Assembly (NCBI GenBank): GCA_017640615.1
Contig: JAEPQK010000001.1
Span: 62,001 to 126,000, forward strand
Source: Rhizobiaceae bacterium
GTDB lineage: Bacteria; Pseudomonadota; Alphaproteobacteria; Rhizobiales; Rhizobiaceae
DNA: 64,000 nucleotides
Reading direction: 5' to 3'
Each line of letters opens with the position of its first letter. Position 1 is the first letter of the stretch. Of the stretch, positions 25,442-35,034 are shown piece by piece. The notes under the pieces were generated by a model, which worked only from the letters and a program-made list of their open reading frames with translations, was not told the DNA's origin and made no database searches. The position numbers and the translations under genes were made by a program.

Positions 25442-26650
25442 ATGGCCGAAGCATTTATCTGCGACTACATCCGCACGCCTATCGGCCGGTTTGGTGGCGC
25501 GTTGTCGTCGGTGCGCGCGGACGATCTCGCCGCGATCCCTCTGGCGGCGCTCATGGAGCGCAATGCCGGCGTCGACTGGGCGGCGGTGGATGACCTGATC
25601 TTCGGTTGCGCCAACCAGGCTGGGGAGGACAACCGCAACGTTGCGCGCATGGCGTTGCTTCTGGCGGGACTGCCGCAGGACATTCCGGCCGCAACCATCA
25701 ACCGGCTTTGTGGGTCGGGCATGGATGCGTTGACGATTGCTGCACGGGCGATCAAGGCAGGCGAGGCCGAGCTTGTCGTTGCCGGTGGCGTGGAATCGAT
25801 GAGCCGCGCGCCTTTCGTCATGCCGAAAGCGGACACAGCATTTTCGCGCAACGCCGAAATCTACGACACGACGATCGGCTGGCGCTTCATCAACCCGCTG
25901 ATGAAGAAACAGTATGGCGTCGACTCCATGCCGGAGACCGGCGAGAACGTCGCCGAAGACTTCAAGGTCAGCCGCGCCGACCAGGATGCGTTTGCCGTGC
26001 GCAGTCAGGCCAAGGCCGTGGCGGCGCAGGAGAACGGCAGGCTGGCGAAGGAAATCACGCCGGTCTCCATCCCCCAGCGCAAGGGCGACCCGGTGGTCGT
26101 CGACAAGGATGAGCATCCGCGCGCCGGCACCACAATGGAGGCATTGGCCAAGCTCGGCACGCCATTCAAGAAGGAAGGCGGCACGGTCACGGCGGGCAAC
26201 GCCTCCGGCGTCAATGACGGTGCGGCGGCATTGATCGTCGCCTCCGAAGCGGTCGCGAAAAAATACGGTCTGACGCCGATTGCTCGCCTGCTGGGTGGTG
26301 CGACCGCAGGTGTTGCGCCGCGCATCATGGGCATTGGCCCGGCGCCGGCAACGCAGAAGCTATGTGCCCGGCTTGGGCTCAAGCCGACGGATTTTGACGT
26401 GGTTGAACTCAACGAAGCTTTTGCCTCGCAGGGCATCGCGGTCCTGCGCGAACTCGGCATTGCGGAGGACGCCGAGCACGTAAATCCCAATGGCGGCGCG
26501 ATTGCGCTTGGTCACCCTCTCGGCATGTCGGGCGCGCGTATTGCGGGAACCGCTGCAATGGAGCTCAAGGAGCGTGGCGCAAGCAAAGCCCTCGCCACTA
26601 TGTGCATCGGTGTCGGGCAGGGAATCGCGCTGGCGATGGAGCGGGTCTGA
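25442..26650 (+). CDS. pcaF: 3-oxoadipyl-CoA thiolase
   Basis: A 402-residue thiolase that cleaves beta-ketoadipyl-CoA. The acyl-accepting Cys90 is in NRLCGSGMD, His358 in GHPLGMSGAR and Cys388 in CIGVGQG, the complete catalytic set. It starts directly after pcaJ, giving a tight pcaIJF operon. The upstream ring-cleavage genes (pcaGHBDC) are not in this window. Confidence 0.93.
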   Translation: MAEAFICDYIRTPIGRFGGALSSVRADDLAAIPLAALMERNAGVDWAAVDDLIFGCANQAGEDNRNVARMALLLAGLPQDIPAATINRLCGSGMDALTIAARAIKAGEAELVVAGGVESMSRAPFVMPKADTAFSRNAEIYDTTIGWRFINPLMKKQYGVDSMPETGENVAEDFKVSRADQDAFAVRSQAKAVAAQENGRLAKEITPVSIPQRKGDPVVVDKDEHPRAGTTMEALAKLGTPFKKEGGTVTAGNASGVNDGAAALIVASEAVAKKYGLTPIARLLGGATAGVAPRIMGIGPAPATQKLCARLGLKPTDFDVVELNEAFASQGIAVLRELGIAEDAEHVNPNGGAIALGHPLGMSGARIAGTAAMELKERGASKALATMCIGVGQGIALAMERV

Positions 26651-27055
26651 CTAGGCTGTCCAGTCTTCGACCGTCAGTCCGGGCACATGCGCGAAGGCGC
26701 GATCGTTCGAAACAAGTGTCGCGCCGACTTCTAGTGCGTGGGCGGCGATAAGCATATCGAGTGGCGAAAGCACTTTGCCCAGCTGCTGCATGCCCGCTCT
26801 GAGGCGGCCATATGTCTCCGCAGTTGCTCGGGTCCATTCCAGCACTGTCAATTCCGCCAGCAGCGGCAAAACCGTATCCCGCAGGCGATGATTATCGGGC
26901 CGCAGGGCAACGCCGTATAGAAGTTCGCCCTCAACGAGCACGGATGTGACGACACGGTCGAGCGTCGCGGCGACGAAGCGCTCATCGGCTTTCTTCGAAC
27001 GGTCGAGTGCAATTACACTCAAAATGTTGGTGTCCAGCAGGAATAGCCCGTTCAT
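26651..27055 (-). CDS. vapC: VapC-type PIN-domain toxin
   Basis: A 134-residue PIN-domain ribonuclease. All four acidic residues are in place: Asp8 (LLDTNILS), Glu44 (GELLYG), Asp100 (LSPLDMLIAAHAL) and Asp118 (SNDRAF). Its ATG overlaps the vapB stop by 4 bases, the usual toxin-antitoxin coupling. Its end directly abuts the convergent pcaF stop, so the module fills the gap between pcaF and the next operon. Confidence 0.9.
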   Translation of the reverse strand: MNGLFLLDTNILSVIALDRSKKADERFVAATLDRVVTSVLVEGELLYGVALRPDNHRLRDTVLPLLAELTVLEWTRATAETYGRLRAGMQQLGKVLSPLDMLIAAHALEVGATLVSNDRAFAHVPGLTVEDWTA

Positions 27056-27342
27056 TCGAACGGGTCGCGGTCATGCGGGCGCATGTCGCGCCATGGGAAT
27101 CCTTCTGGAATATCCTCAGGCCGGAGCTTCGCGCGAGCTTCAAAAAACTTCTTGAGGCTTCCCGTCCGCTCCAGGCGCGGCGCAATGACTACCTCACCCG
27201 GATTTGGCCCGGGACGGAACTCTACTTCAGTGCCCTCAAACCGGTATTCCGCGGGAATGCGAACCGCTTGGCTGCGACCGTTCTTGAACAACTTCCCAAT
27301 CTTTACGGGCTTTTCGCGGTCTCTTTTGGGGTGAATATTCAT
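27052..27342 (-). CDS. vapB: VapB-type AbrB/SpoVT antitoxin
   Basis: Antitoxin of about 96 residues with a swapped-hairpin AbrB domain (GKLFKNGRSQAVRIPAEYRF) and a C-terminal toxin-binding tail. The start is the ATG at 27342; a GTG two codons upstream is possible. A perfect 10-bp inverted repeat lies directly upstream and is the probable autoregulatory operator. Confidence 0.87.
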   Translation of the reverse strand: MNIHPKRDREKPVKIGKLFKNGRSQAVRIPAEYRFEGTEVEFRPGPNPGEVVIAPRLERTGSLKKFFEARAKLRPEDIPEGFPWRDMRPHDRDPFE

Positions 27343-27358
27343 GACCACCTACCGCCGT

Positions 27359-27385
27359 TTGGTATATACCATTGATATATACCAA
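27359..27385 (-). promoter_or_regulatory. vapBC operator
   Basis: TTGGTATATA-CCATTGA-TATATACCAA is a perfect inverted repeat with 10-bp arms, 16 bases upstream of vapB. It is AT-rich in a GC-rich region and so probably also contains the -10 element. Confidence 0.7.
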
Positions 27386-27410
27386 CACTCCGGCGCGTGC
27401 AATGGCCGCC

Positions 27411-29483
27411 CTACCGCCCTTCGCGGTACCACATCGCTCCGAGCGCTAAGAGAAGCAGCCCCAAGCCGAAGAAGCCGGTGAACAGGGGCACGCGGCTCAC
27501 CGACTTCAGGATACTGTCGCCTGTCGTTCTCAGCCCCATCCAGTCGCGGCCGGACGTGGTACCGTTGCCGCGCACGGGCACGATGCCCGGCAGGTCGATG
27601 CCGCCTGTGAGGCCGGTTCCGATATGCCGCACCGAGCCGCCACCCGCCTCCGCCACTGGCGCCAGCCGGTCAGTCGTGGCAACCACGTCGGCGAACTCCG
27701 GCGCGTTCACCGGGCCAACATGGGCGAGTGCGAAGAGGTCATCATTGCCGACCTGATAAAGGCCGATCTCATCGACCTCCATCGCACCGGTGAAGAGGCC
27801 CGGGCGCTCTTCCGTCAGCGCGATGCTTGAGGTTTCGCCTGATGGCGAAATCACCTGTGCGTCGCCGGCTTCGTCGGCCATCGTCTGCCGTCGCACCTCA
27901 AGCACCATGCCGCGGCCGCTGGCCGTCAGACGCTCTTCCTCGAGCTCTGGCTCCTTCATCAGCCAGTGGGCGACGCGGCGGTAGAGCGCAACATGCGGTC
28001 CGCCACCCTCGAAGCCGCGGGCCCACAGCCAGCCGTGATCCGACAGGAGCATACCGACCCGGCCTTCGCCGCGCCGGTCGAGAATGAGCAGCGGTGCTTC
28101 GCCCGTTCCTTTCATCACCACCTGGCCCTGCGGTTCCGAAATTCCGATCAGCCGGAACCAGCGGCTCCAGTTCGGCGGTTCGATGGCCGAGCCTTCCAGC
28201 CCGCGCGTAACAGGGTGGCGAGCGCCGGTGTCGGTAAGGCGCGGAAAATAGGCTTCCTCCACCACTTCGCCCGTTGGTAGGGCGGGCAGAGCCGGCATCA
28301 GCGGCGTGCGCGCAATCGATTGTTCGCCCGCATATTCGGGGCCGGCGGCCACCAGAAGCGCACCGCCGTTTTCAACATATTCGGCGATGTAGTCGTAATA
28401 GAGGATCGGCAGCACATCGCGGTGCTGGTAGCGGTCGAAGATGATCAGATCGAAGTCGTTGATCTTTTCGACAAACAGTTCGCGCGTCGGGAAAGCGATC
28501 AGCGACAGCTCGTTGATTGGAGTGCCGTCTTGCTTTTCCGGCGGGCGCAAAATGGTGAAATGCACCAGATCGACCGAGGCATCCGACTTCAGGAGGTTGC
28601 GCCAGGTGCGCTCGCCCGCATGCGGCTCGCCCGAAACCAGCAGCACACGCAGGTTTTCGCGAATGCCGTCGACGACGGCGATTGCCCGGTTGTTGGTGTC
28701 GGTCAGTTCCTCGCTGCCGCGTTCAATCGAAAGCTCGACAATGTTGCGGCCGGCATGAGTGATCGCCGTGGTCAGCGCCATTTCCTGGCCAATGGTGGCG
28801 GTGCGGATGCCGCGCTGCTCACCGTTCACGCTCACACGCACATCGATTTCGCCGGCTTCGCCTTCCGCGCCGATGACACGGTAAGTCATCTCCATCTCGC
28901 GCCCAACAATGCCGAAGCGAGGCGCGCGTTCGAAGCGTATACGGCGGTCGCTCTCGTCTTCATCTCCGGTGATCAGCGCGTGCAGCGGCCCGCCAAACGT
29001 GGTCGCGTTTTCAGGGATGTCGTGTACCTGGCCGTCGGTGATCATGACCGCACCGCCTATGCGCGAGGGCGGGACGTCCCGCATGGCGCTTTCCAGCGCA
29101 CCAAACAGGCGCGTTTCGGTGCGCTCATCGGCGGCGCTTGCGCGGCCGGTTTCAACGGTTCGCACCTCGAACTGTCGGAAGCGGCCAAGGCGGGCCTGAA
29201 GCTCCGCAAGCGCGGCATCGGTGGTCGCTTCGCGGTCGCCAATGTCCTGGCTCTGGCTGCGGTCGACGATGAGAGTGACGACGCTTTTCAGAAGCTCGCG
29301 CTCTTCAGCGAGCAGAGCCGGATTTGCTACCGCCACCGCGAGTGCGATGACGCCGACAAGCCTTAGCAGCGCCCCGCGTTGCCTCAGGAATAGTCCGAGG
29401 ATTGCAATCGCGATGACCGGCACGGCGATGATCGTCAGCCACAGCCACGGGATCAGCGGATCGAAGGACACGGACCAGTTCAT
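27411..29483 (-). CDS. Membrane protein with VWA-like and glutamine-amidotransferase-like domains
   Basis: A 690-residue protein: two N-terminal membrane segments (about 10-30, 37-55), then a VWA-like domain beginning VVTLIVDRSQSQDIGD, where DRSQS fits a DxSxS metal site. An amidotransferase-like beta/alpha domain follows (NLRVLLVSGEPHAG, NGGALLVAAGPEYAGE) without an evident Cys-His pair. The C-terminus has a single hydrophobic segment (about 665-685). It is the last gene of the moxR operon and overlaps the preceding gene by 4 bases. The biochemical role is unknown. Confidence 0.78.
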   Translation of the reverse strand: MNWSVSFDPLIPWLWLTIIAVPVIAIAILGLFLRQRGALLRLVGVIALAVAVANPALLAEERELLKSVVTLIVDRSQSQDIGDREATTDAALAELQARLGRFRQFEVRTVETGRASAADERTETRLFGALESAMRDVPPSRIGGAVMITDGQVHDIPENATTFGGPLHALITGDEDESDRRIRFERAPRFGIVGREMEMTYRVIGAEGEAGEIDVRVSVNGEQRGIRTATIGQEMALTTAITHAGRNIVELSIERGSEELTDTNNRAIAVVDGIRENLRVLLVSGEPHAGERTWRNLLKSDASVDLVHFTILRPPEKQDGTPINELSLIAFPTRELFVEKINDFDLIIFDRYQHRDVLPILYYDYIAEYVENGGALLVAAGPEYAGEQSIARTPLMPALPALPTGEVVEEAYFPRLTDTGARHPVTRGLEGSAIEPPNWSRWFRLIGISEPQGQVVMKGTGEAPLLILDRRGEGRVGMLLSDHGWLWARGFEGGGPHVALYRRVAHWLMKEPELEEERLTASGRGMVLEVRRQTMADEAGDAQVISPSGETSSIALTEERPGLFTGAMEVDEIGLYQVGNDDLFALAHVGPVNAPEFADVVATTDRLAPVAEAGGGSVRHIGTGLTGGIDLPGIVPVRGNGTTSGRDWMGLRTTGDSILKSVSRVPLFTGFFGLGLLLLALGAMWYREGR

Positions 29484-32311
29484 TGCCCGAGCCTCTCAAG
29501 CAGGATCGGCACGTGTACCTGGTCGGATTTGTAATTGCCGGTCAGCATGTACATCATGATGTTCACACCGCCGCGCAGCGCCCAAAGCCGCTGCAGCGGA
29601 TCGGAGGGCACGGTTGGCAACAGCGGCTGGCCGTTATTGTCGATTGCCCACGCGCCGGCGAGATCGTTGGCTGTGATCATGATCGGCGAAACACCGTCTC
29701 CGGTGCGTACGGGGCGGTTTTCGGTGTTCTCGGCATCGAGCGAGGACTCCACCCATAGCGGCCCGCCGGAGTAGCGGCCGGGGAACTCCTGCATGATGAA
29801 AAACGCCTTGGTGAGCACATGGTCCGGCGGAACCGGCTCAAGCGGCGGGATGTTGAGCGAGGACAGGATGTTGCGCAGCCGCTGGTTGGCTGGGCTCGCG
29901 CCATCGCTGCCGAAGCCGGTGGAGTACTGGTCGCGCGTGTCGAACAACACTGTGCCGCCCTGCTGCATATAGGCGTCGATGCGAGCAACGGCGTCCGGGC
30001 TTGGCATCTGCGCGGCGGGGTCGATTGGCCAGTAAATCAGCGGATAGAAGGCGAGCTCGTCCGCCTCTAGATCGACGCCTGCAGGCGCACCGGGCTCCAA
30101 TGCCGTCTTTTCGGTCAGAAAACGCGAAAGGCCGGTCAGGCCAGCGCGGCTCACTGCGTCGACCGAACCGTCGCCGGTTATGACATAGGCGATGCGGGTT
30201 TCGGTAATGGCGGCTATCGCTTCGGCATCGCCTGGGCGCGTGTCGTCAGCCGACACGGGTGAGGGCGCCAGTGCCCACAGTCCCGTTGCGAGCGCGGCGA
30301 CGGCGACTGTCGCGCCTGCGCGCGCCGTCTGCCGGCGCAAGCGCGCAGCGGAAAACACGCCGCTCATCCAGAATACGGCCAGCATGTCGAGGATCATGAA
30401 CAGCAGGGCTGCCGCCAGCAGGAAGCCGCGAAGGTCTTGCGATTCATCGAAGGCGTATGCTGCGTTGGACACCGGCACGGCGGTCTGCGGACGATCGATC
30501 GGAAGGAATGCAGCCTCTCTGGAAAGCAGATTGTGGGCAAACACGCCTTCCTCGCCGCCATAGAGACCGGGCGGATTTTCGATGGTGACGGGCAGTTCGC
30601 CGGACGCGATTTCGAGCGGACGCGCTTCGGGCGAGGGCGGCACCAGCTGTCCATCCGCGGAGATCATGCGATAGAGCGGCAGAGCTTCGCGCGTACCTTC
30701 GGGCCCGGCCTCGACGCTGCCCTGATTGCGCGAAAGCTGCACCAGCCGGCGCAGCATCTCCACGAATGTGCCGGAGATCGGCAGGTTCGACCATGTCGCC
30801 TGCGGCGTGACATGGAACAGCACCAGCGTGCCGTCGCCGCGGCTTGCGCCCGTTACCAGCGGTGTGCCGTCGGCAAGGGTAGCCCAGGAGCGTTCGACAA
30901 TGTCGGGTGTCGGCTCGGCCAGAACCTGTCTGTTGACGGTCACCTCGTTCGGCGGGGTGAGGTCGGCAAAGGGGCCGTTTTCGGGAAACTCGGTCAGCGG
31001 CTGGGGTTCGGTCCATGACAGGGAGCCGCCCAGTTGCCGTTCGCCCAGACGCAGGCGCACGGGCAGCATATCGTCATCGTTCTCGGCAGCGGCGAGACGC
31101 GAGCCGGCGAAACGCACAAGCGTGCCGCCGCCCTCCATCCACTCTATGAGCTCAGTCCGCGCCTCGTCCGGCAACGTGCCGACATCGGCCATGACAATCA
31201 TCGCCGGTTTGCGCTCAAGAAGTGCGGGGATCGCTTCTGTCAGGTCAGCGCTTTCGGCTTCGACCAGGTCGGCAAATGGCGAGAGAGCACGGTCGATGTA
31301 GAAAAGCGGCGACAGCAGAGGCTGTGCCTGATCGCCCTCGGCCTGTGAGATCAGGCCAACCCGGCGGCGCTTGGAGCTTTCATCAAGTACGCGCACGGCA
31401 GCGGCCTGTTCCTGACCGTCGATCGCGATTGAAGCGAAGTCGTTGCGCAGTTCGAAAGGAACATCGAATTCGGCAGTCGCCTGCGCATCGGCAGGGCCGA
31501 AGCTCAGCGTGGCATCCGCGATGCGCCTGCCGCGATCGTCGAAGGCGCCGACTGTGGCAGCTGCGGGCGTCGGGTCTCCCGGCACACGAATTGCCGTGAC
31601 TTCAAAGGCGCTGGCGTTGTTTTCGGCCATCCGCAGGCCGAGCATCGGCAGGCTGTCGGGCTCGACCCAGACCACGCCGGCAATGTCGCCGCCAAGCAAA
31701 CGTTCGAAGGCCTGTCGGTCCTGCGGCTCTGCCAGGCCGTCGGTCAGAATGGCAACCGATGCGCCCGGAACGGTTTCGAGTGCGTCTGCGACTCGGGCAT
31801 AAACCGCCGGCCTGTTCGGTGGCACGGGCTGCGGCTTGATCGCGTTCAACCTGTCCCGCGCGGCATTAGCATCGAACGGACCGATCTCTGCGTTCAGTGG
31901 CTCGGCGGTGAATGCAAGAATGGCCGGCACGCCGGCGTCCGAGGCATCGTCGATGAAGCGCGAGGCGGTCGCGACACGACGATCCCAGTCCGTGGCACTG
32001 GACCAGCCATTGTCCATGACGATTGCGACGGCGCTGCCGCCGGTGGAGACGTCTTCGCGCGGGTTGTAGACCGGCTCGGCAAGCGCGAGGATAACCAGAG
32101 CGGCCATAAGGAGCCGGAGCAGCGTGAGCCACCACGGGCTTTGGTGCGGCGTTTCCTCTCGGCGCACCACACGCGCCAGAATGCGCAGTGGCGGGAAAAG
32201 CTCCAGTTGCGGGCGCGGCGGGGTGAGGCGCAGCAGCCACCAGATGACAGGCAAGAGCAGCAGGCCGAAGAGCACCGCCGGTGCGCCGAAGCTGAGCGGA
32301 AGCCAGCTCAT
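29480..32311 (-). CDS. DUF4159 membrane protein with BatA-like N-terminus
   Basis: A 943-residue protein. The N-terminus has the BatA pattern (hydrophobic segments, RLTPPRPQLELFPPLRIL in the cytoplasmic loop), followed by a VWA-like domain with a degenerate metal site (VMDNGWSSA), then amidotransferase-like folds. Membrane segments near 645-700 are followed by a C-terminal DUF4159 domain (about 735-940). It overlaps both neighbours by 4 bases. The operon resembles bat/aerotolerance clusters but the function is not established. Confidence 0.82.
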   Translation of the reverse strand: MSWLPLSFGAPAVLFGLLLLPVIWWLLRLTPPRPQLELFPPLRILARVVRREETPHQSPWWLTLLRLLMAALVILALAEPVYNPREDVSTGGSAVAIVMDNGWSSATDWDRRVATASRFIDDASDAGVPAILAFTAEPLNAEIGPFDANAARDRLNAIKPQPVPPNRPAVYARVADALETVPGASVAILTDGLAEPQDRQAFERLLGGDIAGVVWVEPDSLPMLGLRMAENNASAFEVTAIRVPGDPTPAAATVGAFDDRGRRIADATLSFGPADAQATAEFDVPFELRNDFASIAIDGQEQAAAVRVLDESSKRRRVGLISQAEGDQAQPLLSPLFYIDRALSPFADLVEAESADLTEAIPALLERKPAMIVMADVGTLPDEARTELIEWMEGGGTLVRFAGSRLAAAENDDDMLPVRLRLGERQLGGSLSWTEPQPLTEFPENGPFADLTPPNEVTVNRQVLAEPTPDIVERSWATLADGTPLVTGASRGDGTLVLFHVTPQATWSNLPISGTFVEMLRRLVQLSRNQGSVEAGPEGTREALPLYRMISADGQLVPPSPEARPLEIASGELPVTIENPPGLYGGEEGVFAHNLLSREAAFLPIDRPQTAVPVSNAAYAFDESQDLRGFLLAAALLFMILDMLAVFWMSGVFSAARLRRQTARAGATVAVAALATGLWALAPSPVSADDTRPGDAEAIAAITETRIAYVITGDGSVDAVSRAGLTGLSRFLTEKTALEPGAPAGVDLEADELAFYPLIYWPIDPAAQMPSPDAVARIDAYMQQGGTVLFDTRDQYSTGFGSDGASPANQRLRNILSSLNIPPLEPVPPDHVLTKAFFIMQEFPGRYSGGPLWVESSLDAENTENRPVRTGDGVSPIMITANDLAGAWAIDNNGQPLLPTVPSDPLQRLWALRGGVNIMMYMLTGNYKSDQVHVPILLERLGQ

Positions 32312-33225
32312 GAGTGCACCCCGTGACCGAGGCCCGGATCGACAGTCATGGCCATATGTACCTTGACCAGCGCCTCAGAAGCCAGCCGGTCGGTATGGTT
32401 GACCGTGTAACTCCAGCCGAGGCGCTTGCACCATGCGTCGAGCTCCTTGCGGCGCGCGGCATAGAGGTTGCGGTAGTCGTCGCCGAGCGTCTCGGCGCGG
32501 CCTGCCGTCAAACGTTCGCCGGTTTCGGGATCGTGGAATTCGGTGCGGCCGGAATAGGGGAATGTTTCCTCGGCCGGGTCGGCGACCTCGACGAGATGGG
32601 CGCGCACGCCGCGTTGGGCAAGCGGGTCGAGCCAGGCCTGCGTTTCTTCGACCGGGTCAAGGAAGTCGCTGACGATGACAATGTCGGAGAAACGGCGGAT
32701 ATGCGCCAGCTCGGGGCGGGCAGTCGGCGTCTGAATGTGCGACAGGCGCGCCGCCAGCCGTTCGGCACCGTTGCGTGCCGCGAAGGGGTCGGTAACGCCC
32801 GGCCAGGCGATGCGCTCCCCGGAGCGTGAAAGGATCTCGGCCAGCGCCAGAATGAGCACCAGCGCACGCGATTCCTTGGAAACGGTCGCGCCTGCGGACT
32901 GGTAGAGCATGGAAGGCGACGGATCAGCCCACAACCAAACTGTGTGCGCTGCCTCCCATTCGCGGTCGCGGATATAGATGTGGTCGTCGCGGGCCGAGCG
33001 CCGCCAATCGATGCGCGAGCGCGACTCACCTTCTACATAAGGCCGGAACTGCCAGAAATTTTCGCCGATGCCACGGCGGCGGCGTCCATGCCAGCCGGCG
33101 ATGACGGTGTTGACCACACGCCGTGCCTCGACCAGCAGATCTGGAACCAGCGAAGCGCGAAGCCGGCCGCGCGCGAGCGCGTCGGTTGTGGTGACCGGGG
33201 CTGCGGCTCCGCCGACCGGCGCCAT
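32308..33225 (-). CDS. DUF58 domain-containing protein
   Basis: A 305-residue cytoplasmic protein with the DUF58 hallmark segment (GIGENFWQFRPYVEGESRS then IDWRRSARDDHIYIRD). It contains a degenerate VWA fold C-terminally. DUF58 proteins are regular partners of MoxR ATPases. It overlaps the DUF4159 gene by 4 bases and starts 13 bases after moxR, so the four genes are one transcript. Confidence 0.88.
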   Translation of the reverse strand: MAPVGGAAAPVTTTDALARGRLRASLVPDLLVEARRVVNTVIAGWHGRRRRGIGENFWQFRPYVEGESRSRIDWRRSARDDHIYIRDREWEAAHTVWLWADPSPSMLYQSAGATVSKESRALVLILALAEILSRSGERIAWPGVTDPFAARNGAERLAARLSHIQTPTARPELAHIRRFSDIVIVSDFLDPVEETQAWLDPLAQRGVRAHLVEVADPAEETFPYSGRTEFHDPETGERLTAGRAETLGDDYRNLYAARRKELDAWCKRLGWSYTVNHTDRLASEALVKVHMAMTVDPGLGHGVHS

Positions 33226-33238
33226 CCGGTGCCCCGCC

Positions 33239-34246
33239 TCAGCCCTGCGCCTTGACCAGACGCGCGATCACGTCACGAACGCTCATACCCTCGGCGCGGG
33301 CCGCGAATGTCAAAGCCATGCGATGCTGGAGAACCGGTTCGGCCAGCGCGTGGACATCGTCCACCGAAGGCGCCAGCCGGCCGTCGTAAAGCGCGCGGGC
33401 GCGTGCGCACAGCGTCAGCGCCTGGCTGGCGCGCGGGCCGGGGCCCCAGGCAACATGGCGGTCGGTCTCTTCATTCCCTTGTCCCGGACGCGCCGAGCGC
33501 ACGAGAGACAGGATCGCCTCCACCACGGTTTCGGGCACAGGCATACGACGAACCAGCTGCTGGATTTCACGCAGCCGCGCGGCGCTCAACACGTTCTCGG
33601 CCGAGGCATCTTCGACGCCGGTCGTCTCGATCAGAATGCGGCGCTCTGCCTCGATCTCCGGGTAGGAAATATCGACCTGCATCAGGAAGCGGTCGAGCTG
33701 CGCCTCAGGCAGCGGGTAGGTGCCTTCCTGCTCCAGCGGGTTTTGAGTAGCGAGCACGTGGAAAGGCGCGGGGAGATCGTGCCGTCGGCCGGCAACCGTG
33801 ACGTGATATTCCTGCATGGACTGCAGCAACGCCGACTGCGTGCGCGGGCTGGCGCGGTTGATCTCGTCGGCCATCAAAAGCTGCGCGAAAACCGGTCCGG
33901 AAATGAAACGGAAGCCACGCTTGCCGGATTTGTCTTCCTCCAGAACCTCGGAACCCAGAATGTCGGACGGCATGAGGTCGGGCGTGAACTGGATGCGGCT
34001 GGTGTCGAGCCCGAGTACGGTGCCCAGTGTGTCCACCAGCTTGGTTTTGGCGAGGCCTGGAACGCCCACCAAGAGCGCATGACCGCCGGCCAGAAGTGCA
34101 ACCAGCGTGCGTTCGACAACGGCGTGCTGACCGAAAATAACATCGCCAACTGCGCCTTTGACGCGTGCGATATCGGCGAGGGCCTTTTCAGCCTCCGCGA
34201 TCATTTCCTTCTCGGTCGGAGCCTTGTCCTTGGCGATGACGCTCAT
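33239..34246 (-). CDS. moxR: MoxR-family AAA+ ATPase
   Basis: A 335-residue AAA+ chaperone-like ATPase with Walker A (GVPGLAKTKLV) and Walker B (LLMADEINRASPRTQ), sensor region near ATQNPLEQEGTYPLPEAQLDR, and a C-terminal lid. MoxR ATPases act on VWA-domain client proteins, here probably those encoded downstream. It is the first gene of the operon, divergent from the DUF1285 gene. Confidence 0.92.
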   Translation of the reverse strand: MSVIAKDKAPTEKEMIAEAEKALADIARVKGAVGDVIFGQHAVVERTLVALLAGGHALLVGVPGLAKTKLVDTLGTVLGLDTSRIQFTPDLMPSDILGSEVLEEDKSGKRGFRFISGPVFAQLLMADEINRASPRTQSALLQSMQEYHVTVAGRRHDLPAPFHVLATQNPLEQEGTYPLPEAQLDRFLMQVDISYPEIEAERRILIETTGVEDASAENVLSAARLREIQQLVRRMPVPETVVEAILSLVRSARPGQGNEETDRHVAWGPGPRASQALTLCARARALYDGRLAPSVDDVHALAEPVLQHRMALTFAARAEGMSVRDVIARLVKAQG

Positions 34247-34405
34247 GCCCCTCCAATCCTTTCAACGGAAGCCCTCGGGCCACCGGCCCGGCGGCCATGT
34301 CGCCTCACGTTTTTGCGCGACTCACCTATGTTGCGGTGCGCACAAGTTGAACATAAATCAGCCTTGGGTACTGACAAGCGCGAAGACGGTGACTATTTCG
34401 TGACG

Positions 34406-35032
34406 ATGGCCGACCAAGCCGAACCGAAAAAGGGCCTTGCTGCGGCAGGCGATACCGCCGGCCTGCAAGCGCTGATCGCGCGTGCGGCGCGGGCCGGCAA
34501 AGGCTTGCCGCCGGTCGAACGCTGGAACCCTGAATTCTGTGGCGATCTCGATATGGAGATCAAAGCCGACGGCACATGGTTCTACATGGGTTCGCCGATT
34601 GGGCGGGCCGCGCTCGTGCAGCTGTTCTCCACCGTTCTGCGCAAGGACGAGGATGGCAAGACCTATCTCGTCACCCCTGTGGAAAAGGTCGGCATCCGTG
34701 TCGAGGATGCGCCTTTCGTGGCGGTAGAGATGGATGTTTCCGGCCAAGGCGCGAATCAAGCCTTAACCTTTCGGACCAATGTAGGTGACGTTGTCGAGGC
34801 CGGGCCAGACCACCGGCTGCGCTTTGTCGATGAGGATGGGACCGGCGGGCTCAAACCCTATCTGCACGTGCGCGGCCGGCTGGAAGCTCTGGTGGCGCGG
34901 CCGGTGATGTACCAGATCGTCGATATCGGCGAAGAGGCCGAAATCGACGGAGAGGCAATGTTCTGTGTACGCTCCAAGGGAGAGATATTCCCGATCATGC
35001 CGATGACCACGCTGAAACGGTTGAGCGCCTGA
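34406..35032 (+). CDS. DUF1285 domain-containing protein
   Basis: A 208-residue soluble protein whose pattern (NPEFCGDLDMEIKADGTWFYMGSPI, split here as seen, and RPVMYQIVDIGEEAEIDG) matches DUF1285. Function unknown. The start is the ATG at 34406, with a GTG two codons earlier also possible; neither has a strong ribosome site. It is the first gene of a plus-strand operon with the Nudix hydrolase and CCA-adding enzyme, which start 2 bases downstream and with a 4-base overlap respectively. Confidence 0.82.
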   Translation: MADQAEPKKGLAAAGDTAGLQALIARAARAGKGLPPVERWNPEFCGDLDMEIKADGTWFYMGSPIGRAALVQLFSTVLRKDEDGKTYLVTPVEKVGIRVEDAPFVAVEMDVSGQGANQALTFRTNVGDVVEAGPDHRLRFVDEDGTGGLKPYLHVRGRLEALVARPVMYQIVDIGEEAEIDGEAMFCVRSKGEIFPIMPMTTLKRLSA

Positions 35033-35034
35033 AC

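Noticed and set aside
28320-29366. 348-codon plus-strand frame
   Set aside because: Antisense to the 690-residue membrane protein gene; no motif or ribosome site.
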